Shown here: positions 23,000-33,365 of the stretch, piece by piece | Layout of the letters: the number at the start of each line of letters is the position of its first letter | Position numbering within the stretch: position 1 is the stretch's first letter | Source of the DNA: Heliopora coerulea | Lineage: Eukaryota > Cnidaria > Anthozoa > Scleralcyonacea > Helioporidae | Direction: 5' to 3' | NCBI GenBank assembly: GCA_030142905.1 | Contig: JASJOG010000219.1 | Location: 1 to 64,000 of the forward strand | DNA length: 64,000 nt | Made by a program: the position numbers and the translations under genes | The notes under the pieces: generated by a model | Told to the model about the DNA's origin: nothing | The model's database searches: none | Seen by the model: only the letters and a program-made list of their open reading frames with translations

Positions 23000-24140
23000 G
23001 TATGCAAAGTAATGGGCGCAACGAGGGGGGAGTGGGGAATGGCGGTCTCTTTCCTTTTTTTTTGGAATGTGAGGAATTTTTTGGATATATAATGTCAGTT
23101 TTAATGTCCTGAGCTGCCTAGAACTTCTACTTTTTTTACCGCCTTTGACGTCGGATGTTGTCACTATAAACTAAACGTGTACTTACCATAGGTTACTATG
23201 TGTGTTGTTATTGTTGGAGGTAAAGGATTCTGGACCAAAAAACGACCTCCCTTTTCAACTTTCCGGTTGCTCCCTGATGAAAGTGATGAAAGGAAGGGAG
23301 GAGTGAGATAGATACAGTCTTTTATAAGATTGGAGTGACTGCAGGGTTTGCAATAATGTGAAGTAATGCTTATTATAAAAAAATTACAATGCTGGACTCT
23401 TTCACAGACTACAAAAGTATCAAAACGCGGTGCATGCAGCAAGAATATTGTTCGTTTTTTCCTAGTTCCGTCCATCCTATGACTCAAATGTTCCCTGATG
23501 GCAAAACGTAACAAAACAACGTCTTGCATACTTAGCTGTAATGATATTTAAGTCCTTGAAGCTCCTGGCAACAAAACATAATTAATCGAAATTTATTATT
23601 AGAAACAATCTAATAATATAAGACTTGCAATACCTCTTCCACATCCAAACAGGGGCTGAAGTAGCTTTTCTTATCGTGGCCGGTAGTGAAATAGTTTACC
23701 TTGAGAAATTAGTGAAATAGGATACTTGGCTTAAATGCAAAAATTCTCTATGCTGCTACGACTTTTAAGACTCTCATTAACATTGTTGTGATTTTTAGAA
23801 AAAATACCACTGTATTATATTCGGTAGATACGGCATCCATAAAAAGCAGGCCCTGACTATTTCTGTAGTAAGTAATTGCAGGTTGTACTTGATAATTTGA
23901 ACCCTTTACCTGGTACTGTGGCCATTTGGCACTTTAACTTATTAATTGTACTCTGGCTGCTGCCGGATGGTTTTACTCTGGTTAATGCTAGACTACTTTA
24001 CTCGTCAAGAGAAGATCTTGTACAGATCAGGCAGGTGAAACGATAATACTCTTATCATTGTTATTTAATATTGTACGTACACCTGATAGATTTAACGTAA
24101 ATAAAGTATCAATTATTGAGCTTCATTACCTCTTCAATAG
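23000..24140 (+). other. intron of the phosphorylase-fold gene
   Basis: GTATGC...TTCAATAG, phase 1. Reading through it ends at a stop at 23110, so the genomic ORF tail after MEGEG is intronic. No nested feature seen. Confidence 0.8.
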
Positions 24141-24326
24141 GATTATACAGCATTTGCAGACGAAGTGAGATTCCCTGGATAGTGTGCAAGGGCGTTTCAG
24201 ACTGGGCGGATGGCACGAAAAACAAAAGCTGGCAGCCATATGCTGCAGCCGCGGCAGCATCTTATGTAGAACATATTTTGAAGGAGTGCAAAGTTCCTGC
24301 ACAAAAACCAGGTAAACTGTCGAATG
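24141..24326 (+). CDS. phosphorylase-fold gene, catalytic-end exon
   Basis: Joined to 22999 it restores MEGEG-LYSICRR, followed by PWIVCKGVSDWADG and a small-residue helix (AAAAAASYVEHIL). The Asp codon at 24200-24202 in SDWADG is at the place of the catalytic Asp that protonates N7 of the purine in the phosphorylase/nucleosidase family. The exon is 186 bases, phase 1 on both ends, with donor AATG|GTGAGT at 24326/24327. The SDWADG ending is typical of the animal and bacterial immune nucleosidase group as I know it, rather than of trimeric salvage PNPs. With this exon the domain looks complete. Confidence 0.85.
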
Positions 24327-24828
24327 GTGAGTCATTTATTTGAAAAAGAAAAAAGTTGCAAAGATTGAAATATTATCCATAAGATATTTATTGGGGAAAA
24401 ATAAAAGTGAAGCCCCTGGGAAGACTAAGTGTTGTAGAAGACATTTCGTCCATATGTCCTTATATACAATGTGCAAACTAAGGTGGCTTCTTTCATACCG
24501 TAGAGCAGCCACGGGGGCATTGAGACCAGTACTCCCCACTCGTAGTCCTCCTTCAGCTTTTATGCTGTTGGGTAAATTCTCATGTATAGAGACAAAAAAT
24601 CCCTCCGGTGTATAATTATTATTCGACTGTCTCATACTTTACAAGTGGAGACTTGAAAAGATCTTCCTCCGTCGATCTCTTGTTTGTGACATGGGCAAAC
24701 CAGATCAAAATACCTATATCTCGTTTTACGCTTTGCTTATGTCAGAGTTCAACTGTGACGAACCATCGAAATACGATGGAAGATCAGCTCAGTGGCCCTT
24801 AAAACCATTAGCCATTTAATAATTTTAG
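24327..24828 (+). other. intron (probable) of the phosphorylase-fold gene
   Basis: GTGAGT...ATTTTAG. Phase 1 on both sides. Nothing else recognised. Confidence 0.55.
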
Positions 24829-24977
24829 GATTTCTCATAGTAAGACAACAATTTCAAGGGATTTTTCTGTCTTCAATGAAAGCTGAGATTGATCAAATGG
24901 CAGCCCAGATCTGCAAGATCCAGCATCTTCTACCAACTAGTTTTGACTTCAGAAGTGAATTTTCTCGTGCAGTCTAA
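24829..24977 (+). CDS. probable last exon of the phosphorylase-fold gene
   Basis: The acceptor AATTTTAG at 24821-24828 is in the correct phase 1. The frame then encodes a hydrophobic start (FLIVRQQFQGIFLSS) and an amphipathic, coiled-coil-like stretch (MKAEIDQMAAQICKIQ) before a TAA at 24975. AATAAA lies 26 bases after the stop. I recognise no domain. A short oligomerising helix would suit an effector that acts as an assembly, but that is inference. The gene may also continue with other exons that I missed. Confidence 0.5.
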
Positions 24978-25002
24978 CATGAGATTGCCAAAACACTCGG
25001 GG

Positions 25003-25008
25003 AATAAA
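25003..25008 (+). terminator. polyadenylation signal AATAAA
   Basis: Canonical hexamer 26 bases after the predicted stop at 24977. Hexamers are common in AT-rich DNA, so position is the only support. Confidence 0.4.
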
Positions 25009-25984
25009 CGAAAGATTAACTCTAAATGCTTGCCTAACGTTAATCGTATTTTAAAGGACCGTGGAGCCAGAACTGCTATGGGATCATTTGTTTTGTTTTT
25101 CTTTATCCTTGCCCCTTTAACATCGAAGAGGGTAATATCAGATGGTGAAGTACATTACTGCCCTAGTTCCAGCACATCTTCGTGTTATAAAACATATTTC
25201 ATTACTCTAAAGGACACAGTTTTACCGATTTCAATCAAGAGTATCACTTATTGTTCACTTTTGTGGTTTGAATAGTTCTCAAAGAAACTAGTGTCAACCT
25301 GCCTTCTACAGAATTCTAACAGACTATACTCGATTGATTTCTTCCACCACAGTTGTGCGAAACGTAGATATTCTTATTTCAAATAATTTGAATTTCCATG
25401 TACTCATTTTTTTAGTCTGCTACGCTTTTGGCCTGTTCGCCGCGGACGTCTTCAGAGCATAACTGAAGATATTTCAAAAAGTCAACATAGTTCGCTAACG
25501 ACACATACATTTGACACGTGATTACATGAATACGTGATACTACTGGCTGTGATTGATTGTTCATGAGATGTTAATTTATTATTAGAATTTCATTTTAACC
25601 AGTAAAAAAACTATAGTGACTATAAATAACTTATTTACGAAATTTATGATTTATGAAATACAGATGACTAAACTTCAATCAGTGGATAAAAATCTTGTGT
25701 TCTAGTATTGCGTTTTAAAACTTCAATGGACTCGCGAAATCGAACTTGATAATTTAATAATTTGGAAAACAAAAATGAGAATCAAAGACGACTCGACTCA
25801 ATCAGCCTTGTATTTGACAGAAAAATTCATTTATCTGATTACAGACTCAAAAATTGAAACGTATGAATCTTCTTATAAACGCGTTTTGTTGACTTCCAAT
25901 GGGTGGCACCAGTACATCCTTGAAGTAGGAGGGTAATAATTGTAACGAAGGAACAAAACGAACACGTGCGGGGCAACACCCAGC
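25009..25984. other. no gene recognised
   Basis: Possible 3' UTR and intergenic DNA. Nothing else supported. Confidence 0.35.
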
Positions 25985-28440
25985 TTAAAGACTTTCATAA
26001 TTTAGTGGGAAACAATTCAACAACTGACAAGTAACAGCATGTGACCTTCTGATTATGCTCTAGTATCTCGCTATCAACTTTCCATGTTGGTTCTAACACT
26101 TTTGAAAGGTTTCTTCTACTCCTTCGATAATCTTTATTGCCACCTGTAACTATATAGGATCGAGGCTGTTCTGCGGTTGGAGTTCGTTTAATAACTCCCA
26201 ATTTAGCATGCCCTACTGGCAGTTGCCCTCTCACCTCTACACTACAATGGAGGGTTGCTAGCCGCCCCCAATATATCATAATACTTCTTCTGCTGTAATC
26301 TATTCAACTTTAGCCGTCTAGTTACCATTTGCAGATTAATCACTGTTGGATTAAGATGTGGTGTAGCAGTTGATAATTTAGATTTCAGTCACCTGGCTTG
26401 AAGAAGTTGAGCTGGCGATCGAAGCACTCGATCACGAGGTGTATTCTTTAGGTTAAGAAGTGCCTCATGTGGATCTGTACTATCACATTTGTACTTGTCC
26501 AAGCATTCCCTTGGCAGTCTGGACAGCTCTCTCAGTAAGACCATTGCTCTGTGGATAACCAGGGCTGCTAGTTTTATGCACCAATCCCCATTCCTTCGAC
26601 AACTTCTTAAATTCTGAGCTCGAATATTGAGGACCATTGTCCGTATTCAGTTCATCGGGTACGCCAAATCTGGAAAAATGTGCTTTAAGTTTCGGAATAA
26701 CCTCTTTCAATGTCGTCCCAGAATTTAAAGAATTAAGGTCAAACAAACCAGAGTACGAATCTACAGTAATTAGGTAATCTATTCCCTTCCACGTGAACAA
26801 ATTAGATGCAAGAAGAGACCAAGGTCGGACTGGCACCTCATGACTGCTGAGGGACTCTTTTTGCTGATGTCGTTTATACATGTTGCACACTGAGTACTGA
26901 GTCACCAAGTTCTCTACCTCACTCGTCAATGAAAGCCAGTAAAAAAGATCACGAACTCTGTTCTTGGTTGCTTCAATACAAGGATGTCCTTGATGGATCT
27001 AAGGTAGTCGGATCTGAAGGAAGACGGCACCACGATCTTGTCGCCTTTGAACAAGATTTCGTCTTGCACGATTAACTGTTTTCGGAAGTTGAAATGGTGT
27101 TTCGCATAAGGGTCAATTTCTTTTCCTGACTCTAGCCAATCCTTTTCATTCTTTCTTCAGTTGTTCCATCTTTACAGGTGCAATCGAAGTCACCAGCAGA
27201 ACATCATATTCCTCTTCTTCATCCCGCGGAGCTTCAGCGAGATATGGCTCGTGACAATGTGTCAGCGATATAAAGTTCTGTTCCTTTTTTATAGATGACC
27301 TCTAAATCATATCGTTGAAGTTTCATCATCATATTATACAAACGCTGGAGTAGAGTTGATAAGGGTCTCTTAAAAAGAGTCTCTGGGGGGTAATGGTCCG
27401 TCTATACTGTTACTTTTTGACCATAGGCGTAGTCATGAAATTTGTTACACGCGAAAACCACTGCCAATAGTTTCTTCTCTATTTGTGCATACTGTTCTTG
27501 GGTCACAGTTAAAGCTCGAGATGCATAAGCAACTGGATTTCCATCTTGCAAGTATACAGCTTCCAGACCATGACATGAGGCATCACAAGTCAATGTAACT
27601 TGCTTGTGGACATCGTAGAATTTCAGCGATGGAGCAGTAGTAATAATAACTTTAATGTGATCGAATGCCTCTTGTTGCTTATCACACCAAGACCATGGCG
27701 CATCTACTCGAATTGACTCCCGCAACGGTGCTGATAGATCACTTAAACTAGGGATAAATTTTGACAAGTAGGCTACCATACCAAGGAAACGTCGGACAGC
27801 ATTCGGTCCATCTGGTGTAGCCATTTCCATCACGGTATCAACCTTTTCTGGGTCTGGTTTTAACCCTTTCTCTGTAAGATGACCCACATAGCACAACTCC
27901 TTGGTCTTAAACTGCAATTTCTTTAACTTTAGCTTGAGGTTAACTTCTTGTGCTCGCTCCAAAACGTGAAGTAAATTTTGATCATGATCGTCTTCGGTCG
28001 CTCCCCGGATGAGAATATCATCTACTATAATCTCACATGAACACTCACTAAACATCTGATCCATCGCTTTCTGAAATACCTCAGGAGCAGACTGGACACC
28101 AAACGGTAAGCTTTGAAAGTAGTATCGTCCATATGATTTGTTGAATGTGGTCTTCAATGCCGATTCGTGGTCTAAGGCGATTTGCCAAAAGCCATTAGAG
28201 GCATCAAGCATCGCGAAATACTTATCATTTGCATTCGAGCTACCACCTTTTCAACAGTCCTCATTGGATAGTTCTCTCTCTGTATTGCTTCTTTAAGATC
28301 TTTCGGGTCTATACAAATGCGAATTGAATCAGAATCCTTTCTTGTACAGAAAAATATGACGAGTGGATGGGTAAAGTTGGCATCCACAGCGAAACTGCTT
28401 CTGGAAATTTGAAATCACCTCCTCGTCGAACCGTGATTTA
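25985..28440 (-). mobile_element. Ty3/gypsy retrotransposon fragment (RT, RNase H, integrase)
   Basis: On the minus strand, 28387-28172 gives RKDSDSIRICIDPKDL (RT start). 28211-27402 gives LDASNGFWQI, FGVQSAPEVFQ, the active site IIVDDILI, RFLGMVAYLSKFIP, then RNase H (LTCDASCHGLEA). 26929-26483 gives the integrase core (VDSYSGLFDL, TDNGPQYSSSEF, SPGYPQSNGLTERAV), and 26279-25995 the integrase tail (YRRSRRNL). Frameshifts lie between blocks and I see no LTR on either side, so this is an internal, dead fragment. Upstream gag/protease is replaced at about 28440 by a pogo-like tail. Confidence 0.9.
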
Positions 28441-28967
28441 GTGGATCTTGCAGTCGTGGGCAGACATTCCAGCCGAGTTGATTAAAAAATCGTTTCCATG
28501 TTGTGGACTCAACTTGCCAATCGATGGGTCGGATGACCACAAGATCGTTTGCTTTCGACATGGACAGCCTTGTTCTACGGGTAGAGAAATGCTTCAGGCT
28601 CAGGTATCGATTTTGTTAGAACCTGATGAGGATCCATTCAAGATAACAAAATCCAATGTCGAAGATGCCAATGACCCTAACCCAATCATAGGCAGTGACG
28701 ACGAAGCTAATGAAGACATTGACATAGATTGAAACTGCACTACATTTATAAAGTGACTAAGAAATTGTGTCCTGTTCATTTTATGTTTTGTATCACTTGA
28801 TTCTATATAGTAAATTGAGCATACCTAGTACGTGCCTCCTTTATTCTCTAATACTCCCATAAGTGTTTTACCCGTTTTTGAAATAAGAGCTGCTCTCGAA
28901 TAAACACCGAATCTTTAATTGGAAAATGTAAATAAGCGCCGCGGCGCTTAATCGATCATTTACGGTA
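28441..28967 (+). mobile_element. 3' end of a pogo/Tigger-like DNA transposon
   Basis: The plus-strand frame to 28732 encodes the C-terminal end of a CENP-B/DDE-type transposase: SWADIPAELIKKSFPCCGL, a DGSDDHKI segment and a long acidic tail (GSDDEANEDIDID). It is followed by a 3' end with a GC palindrome AAGCGCCGCGGCGCTT and terminal ATCATTTACGGTA at 28955-28967, which looks like a TIR. The catalytic part is missing; the gypsy fragment lies directly upstream. Confidence 0.7.
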
Positions 28968-29103
28968 TCCTCTTACTAACTCACTATCTACTCATTATCT
29001 CATCGTCCATTTCATTAACATATTAATCCTTTCTTACACCTAATCGCTTCCTGCCATTCTTAATAGTTCGCATATATTCCAAACACCTGTGTGTATATAT
29101 TCC
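28968..29103. other. short spacer
   Basis: AT-rich spacer leading into the hammerhead of the next element. Confidence 0.4.
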
Positions 29104-29146
29104 TCACTCTGAAGATGTCGCAAGACTAGCGACGAAACGTCAGTAA
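29104..29146 (+). ncRNA. hammerhead ribozyme motif of a Penelope-like element
   Basis: Core CTGAAGA (29109-29115), stem II GTCGC/GCGAC (29117-29121, 29129-29133), GAA (29134-29136), then A-C-G-T-C with C29141 as cleavage base. Stem I pairs ACT (29106-29108) with AGT (29142-29144). Stem III has two possible pairs and no loop, the minimal form known from Penelope-like element hammerheads that act as dimers. It precedes a Penelope-like ORF on the same strand. Confidence 0.75.
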
Positions 29147-29264
29147 AATTAATTTCTGTTTTCATTAATGTCTCCGTTATTATGGGTATTTTTAAAACTT
29201 TATACTGGGCATTAATATTCTGAATAAGGCTAACTTGAAGTCTAATTAAGGGCTAAGAGGGTCT

Positions 29265-30068
29265 CATTCTTATCATGCGACCTTGATGAATTCAATAAGA
29301 CAGCCCCTATTTACGACAGTGCTATGCGATCTAGCGGTTTTACTAATAAACTAGAGTATTCTCATCCAGCTAAACCATCAAAACATGCGAGACATAACCG
29401 GAGTCGGAACATTCTATGGTTCAATCCGCCATATAGTATAAACGTCCGATCAAATATAGGTAAACATTTCCTACGCTTACCCGATAAACACTTCCCTGAG
29501 AACCACGTTTTAAGATCAGTCTTCAATAGGAACAACTGCAAAGGTCAGCTACAGTTGTATGGACAATATGGAGATTGTAATCAAACAACACAACGCTAGA
29601 ATACTTAACCCAACCGACGCAAACAACAACTCTAACAGTAACTGCCACAAGAATGTCCACTGTCCTCTAAACGGTGCATGTCTAACACCGAGTATCGTCT
29701 ACCAGGCCACTGTCACTCCCAGGAATCGAATCCCGAGGATATACATCGGAATGACCAAGCACGACTTTAAAACACGATACCGAAACCACATCCTTTCATT
29801 TAACAACAGGAGATATTCCAGTAGCTCTACATTATCGAAGTTCGTCTGGGAATTGAATGAGTCCAACACAGAATTTTCAATCGAGTAGTCAATTCTTAAA
29901 TATGCAAATGCATATAAAAGTGGTAGGAAAACCTGTAACTTGTGTTTGGCTGAGAAAATCTGCATTTTAAATGTAGACAAAAACTTACTATTGAACAAAA
30001 GATTGGAATTGTTAACTAAGTGCCTTCACGAGAGCAAATTTTATGCTTTTAATGTCAAGCCTCCGTAA
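29265..30068 (+). mobile_element. Penelope-like element, 3' part (GIY-YIG endonuclease)
   Basis: The frame 29324-29599 reads NILWFNPPYSINVRSN, the conserved step between RT and endonuclease. After a frameshift, 29559-29888 gives VYQATVTPR and RIYIGMTKHDFKTRYRNH, the GIY-YIG endonuclease with its Arg. An in-frame TAG after FSIE stops it, yet SILKYANAYKSG and a Cys pair (CNLCLAEK) follow in the same frame. The RT itself is absent. It is dead but recognisable, and homologous to the minus-strand element at 30.2-32.2 kb. Confidence 0.85.
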
Positions 30069-30171
30069 TGATTTTTAGTCAGCAGATCGCCTTTGAGCGT
30101 GAAACTCGAGTTACTTTTATTGTAAATAGGTTTAAGTCTTATCAAGTTTTATGAACATGTTATAGTTGTCA

Positions 30172-30175
<4 letters not shown>

Positions 30176-30218
<43 letters not shown>
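30176..30218. repeat. (TA)n tract
   Basis: A perfect TA run separating the two oppositely oriented Penelope-like elements. Confidence 0.9.
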
Positions 30219-30220
<2 letters not shown>

Positions 30221-30221
30221 C

Positions 30222-32155
30222 TTACCTCAAAAAGTCACTACAGCCTGTTTCATCTTGGGAAAGAATCTTCAGGTGACTTTTTTCATTAGAATATTTTATG
30301 TGTTGAAAAGACTTAGTGTGGTTACGATATCGCTCTTTGAATGTCTTAGATGTCATATCTATGTAGTGTTTTGTGGTGTTCGTGTTGCATGTTGTGACTG
30401 ATGCTTTGTATACTATGTCCTTGGTTAAGCATTCTTTCTGAAGTGGGCATGCGTCCTTGTTCCTACAGTTGCAGTTTTCAGTGGCCTTATTCTGTGGTTT
30501 GTTTTTCCTAATTATGCGTGAGTTGTGTCGTGTGATAAAAGATTTAATGTTGTTCATGCAGCTATAACTAACCTTGACTGTGTTCCTATTGAAAATCTTA
30601 TGAAGTTTATGGTGTGGAGGAAAGTGTTTATCAATGAGGCCTAAGAAATCGCGCCCGGTGTTTGAGCGGACGTTTTTGCTGTATGGTGGGTTGAACCAAA
30701 TGATATTACGTTGCCTATTTCTACGTGGTTGTTGAGGTGTATATCGAATGTAACTGAGATCGTGGTCGAAACTGCTGTGTTTGAGTGCCTTCTGATACAT
30801 CGGTGCGCATTCCCTAAATGTCTGTTCATCTGATGAAAGTGATGCAATGCGTGTGTTGATTGCTGTAGGGAGTTGCCTTAAGATACTAGGTGGGTGGTTA
30901 GAATGCTTATTTATGTATAGAGGATCGTCATTGGGCTTCCGAAATGGTTTAAATTTTCCGGTGTTGAGGTCGAAAGTAACGTCTAAGAAATTAACTATTT
31001 TCAAGTTCGCTTCAGCGGTGATTTTGAGATCGAAATTTTCGAAAATTTTGTGTAATTCTTTTCTTGTTTTGTCTGCCAAACGTGCCGATTTGTTTTTCAT
31101 GATAGCCAAACCATCATCTCTATAGAGGCCAATGTTTTCTTTCCCGAATTTACTGTTCAAGTGGTTGAGGATAAAAAGTCCTACGAGTTCGCAAACTTTG
31201 GCGCCATCGAAGCTGCCCATTGGAACATCAAATAAACTGTTGCTGTCTTTTTTAATCCATGGTTTTTCGTTATTGAAAAGTAAAGATTTTCTAGCGTGTT
31301 TAATTATTGAAATATCGTCTTTTGAAATACTAGCCAAACTAGAGGCCCAACATAATGCTTGGTCCAAAAGTTTTTCCGAAATAGATGGATAAAAATCAAC
31401 AATGTCGAAAGAGATGAAAGAATGTCTGCTTTTATCGCTAATATTGCCAAACCACTCGATAACTTGCTGAGTGTTTCTCCATTGATTTAGCTTCAGATTT
31501 TCTCTTAAAGTTGAATTAATTTTGTCCAAAATAATTTTGCTCAGTTTTCCGGATTCACTTTTTGCGGGGTTGATTAGGCGGCATTTTGGGTTGTTTTCGA
31601 AATTTTCTTTATGGTCTTTTAAAGAAATAAATGCTTCACGTTTTTTCATCTGTTCAATTCGGTCTCCAATTTCTAATTTGTTCGAAATATCTTTTAGTTC
31701 TAGATCAATATTTTCTATGATATCCTCAGATCCGTGTTTGTAAGTTTTTGTAAGTTTTTGTAGTAACTTGTTGTATGTGCCGAGCGAAGTCTCGTAAATA
31801 TTCCTAGTTTTATCTGCAAAAATAAAAACGTTAGGGGAAGAGTTTACTTTCTTTAAATCGTTTGCCAAAGATTTCTGGAAATGGTTTCTTATTGGCCGAA
31901 ATTTGACGTTTTCAATAAGGTTGGCGAGGTCGTCTTCGAAAGGTTTCATTTCCAAAATAGTCGGAGGTGTTTTGTTTGATGTAAGGTCAAAAAGTTTGTT
32001 TTATCGTTGTTATTCTCGCCTTTTAGAAAAAAGTGAGCTTTCCATCTCATCCGTTTTGTTACGCTTTCAACTTTTTCAACTAGGTTCTTCAAATAAGCAT
32101 CCTGTGTTGGTAATGGTATATTCTTTAGTGAATAATCCAATCGAAATTGTCGCAT
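30222..32155 (-). mobile_element. Penelope-like element with nearly intact RT/GIY-YIG ORF
   Basis: The open frame 31955-30222 (577 codons) runs RT to endonuclease. It has REAFISLKDHKENF, SFDIVDFYPSI (RT motif A), a GLYRDDGLAI active site, LDVTFDLNTG, NIIWFNPPYSKNV and then the GIY-YIG region KHYIDMTSKTFKERYRNH. Here the usual YIG Gly is Asp, which may harm the nuclease. The endonuclease is cut short: the last 18 or so residues are read from the terminal repeat with the ribozyme. The N-terminal part (MRQFRLDYSLKNIPLPTQD, 32155-31946) is in another frame, separated by one indel near 31990. No introns. The upstream end carries a partial repeat of the 3' end, as usual for these elements. Confidence 0.9.
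30233..30278 (-). ncRNA. hammerhead ribozyme, 3' end of the Penelope-like element
   Basis: Minus strand: stem I AGTCAC/GTGACT pairs perfectly over six bases, core CTGAAGA, stem II of four pairs (TCTT/AAGA) closed by TCCC, GAA, stem III ACA-GGC-TGT and cleavage base A in a GTA triplet. All invariant core bases are present. It overlaps the end of the ORF. Confidence 0.8.
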
Positions 32156-32300
32156 TTTGAAGTTTAAAATGAATTACGCAAACGAGAGTGCACAACCGAT
32201 AAACGGGTGCGGAATACGTGAACGTTTAGGTTTACGAAATGCAATAAGGGCTCAATAACGCAAAGAAAGAGCAAATGGGATTATATCGCTTACCTCAAAA

Positions 32301-32346
32301 TATCACTACAGCCTGTTTCATCTTGGGAAAGAATCTTCAGGTGACT
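32301..32346 (-). ncRNA. hammerhead ribozyme, left palindrome arm
   Basis: Same motif as at 30233-30278, but the 3' strand of stem I reads GTGATA, leaving four pairs plus one wobble or mismatch. Core bases intact. Confidence 0.65.
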
Positions 32347-32358
32347 CTTGACAGATTG

Positions 32359-32404
32359 AGTCACCTGAAGATTCTTTCCCAAGATGAAACAGGCTGTAGT
32401 GACT
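32359..32404 (+). ncRNA. hammerhead ribozyme, right palindrome arm
   Basis: AGTCAC (32359-32364), CTGAAGA (32365-32371), stem II 32373-32384, GAA (32386-32388), stem III 32389-32397, cleavage base A32398 and GTGACT (32399-32404). Stem I is fully paired. Confidence 0.8.
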
Positions 32405-32487
32405 TTTTGAGGTAAGCGATATAATCCCATTTGCTCTTTCTTTGCGTTATTGAGCCCTCTTTGCATTTCGTAAACCTAAACGTTCAC

Positions 32488-32488
<1 letters not shown>

Positions 32489-32562
<74 letters not shown>
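32489..32562. repeat. (TA)n tracts
   Basis: Two TA runs broken by ACATTTA. More TA runs follow at about 32775-32812 and 32957-32978. Confidence 0.9.
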
Positions 32563-32563
<1 letters not shown>

Positions 32564-32654
32564 CACATTACAGGTATGTTCAGTTTTCAACTACGAAAGA
32601 GGCATATCAATATTTCAAACCAGGTCCCGAATTAACATCATACTTGCCGTCTGA

Positions 32655-32740
32655 GACCCTATAGTGTAGTGGTAAAACAACCGTACCGGCAATCGGGAGA
32701 CACGGATTCGATTCCCGTTGGGGAGCTCAGAAGTTTTCTG
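32655..32740 (+). mobile_element. tRNA-like SINE head
   Basis: A box-like TATAGTGTAGTGGTAAAAC and a B box-like GGATTCGATTCCCGTTGGGG at normal spacing. The acceptor stem does not pair, so this is a tRNA-derived repeat, not a working tRNA gene. Confidence 0.55.
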
Positions 32741-32771
32741 AGATAAAAGCTTGAGAACAAACTATTCATCA

Positions 32772-32816
<45 letters not shown>

Positions 32817-32870
32817 TTTTATTAAAAATCGTACGAAGAGAGTGCTCAATACTAGAGTAGAGCGAATTAC

Positions 32871-32958
32871 AATAGCAAGACAAGGTAAACTTGGGTTACT
32901 TCATAAAGATTTACGTAAATCTTTATGAAGTAACCCAAGTTTACCTGGTCTTGCTATT
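32871..32958. repeat. 88-bp near-perfect palindrome
   Basis: Arms of 44 bases (32871-32914 and 32915-32958) meet at TTTAC|GTAAA with no spacer and about one mismatch (ACAAGG against CCTGGT). Enclosed by (TA)n. Confidence 0.9.
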
Positions 32959-33181
32959 ATATATATATATATATATCTGTCAAGATTAAACTCTAAGAAA
33001 ACTTTATTTCATATAGTTATATATATATTTATTATATGGCTGAGCTCGCTAGCCGGTCTGTACGCAAAATGACGCACGCTGATTAGCTGCCTAACCGTGC
33101 AATAAATTTTTTGTACAGACCGGCTAGTTTTGGCGGGAAAATTTCCGAGTTGATTTGAAGGAAAACAAGCAAGTAAACCTA

Positions 33182-33365
33182 CAGGGACGGCGGAGCCGGG
33201 GGGGGGGACTGCAGGGGCTTTAGCCCATCCTCCACTTTTTTCCAAATGTAATGTTGAAACAACTACGCTTTAAAACACTTGTTATGCAATTTCCCAGATT
33301 AGTATACAAAATGTTGTATTTTTATCTCAAGCCCCCCCACCCGTAATTCCACTCCGCCGTCCCTG
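33182..33365. mobile_element. 184-bp MITE, family 1 copy 2
   Basis: Termini CAGGGACGGCGGAGCC and the inverted CAGGGACGGCGGAGTGG. Its reverse complement matches 11385-11561 along the full length. ACCTA stands on both sides and may be the remains of a target duplication. Confidence 0.75.

Larger units (their letters stand above)
32215..32490. repeat. about 130-bp-arm palindrome of Penelope-like ends
   Basis: Left arm 32215-32346 and right arm 32359-32490 are near-perfect inverted copies around a 12-base centre. Each arm holds a hammerhead and AATCCCATTTGCTCTTTCT-type sequence. It is bounded by (TA)n on the right. Confidence 0.9.

Noticed and set aside
32655..32740. Functional tRNA gene
   Set aside because: A and B boxes are present but the acceptor and anticodon stems do not pair; read as a SINE head.
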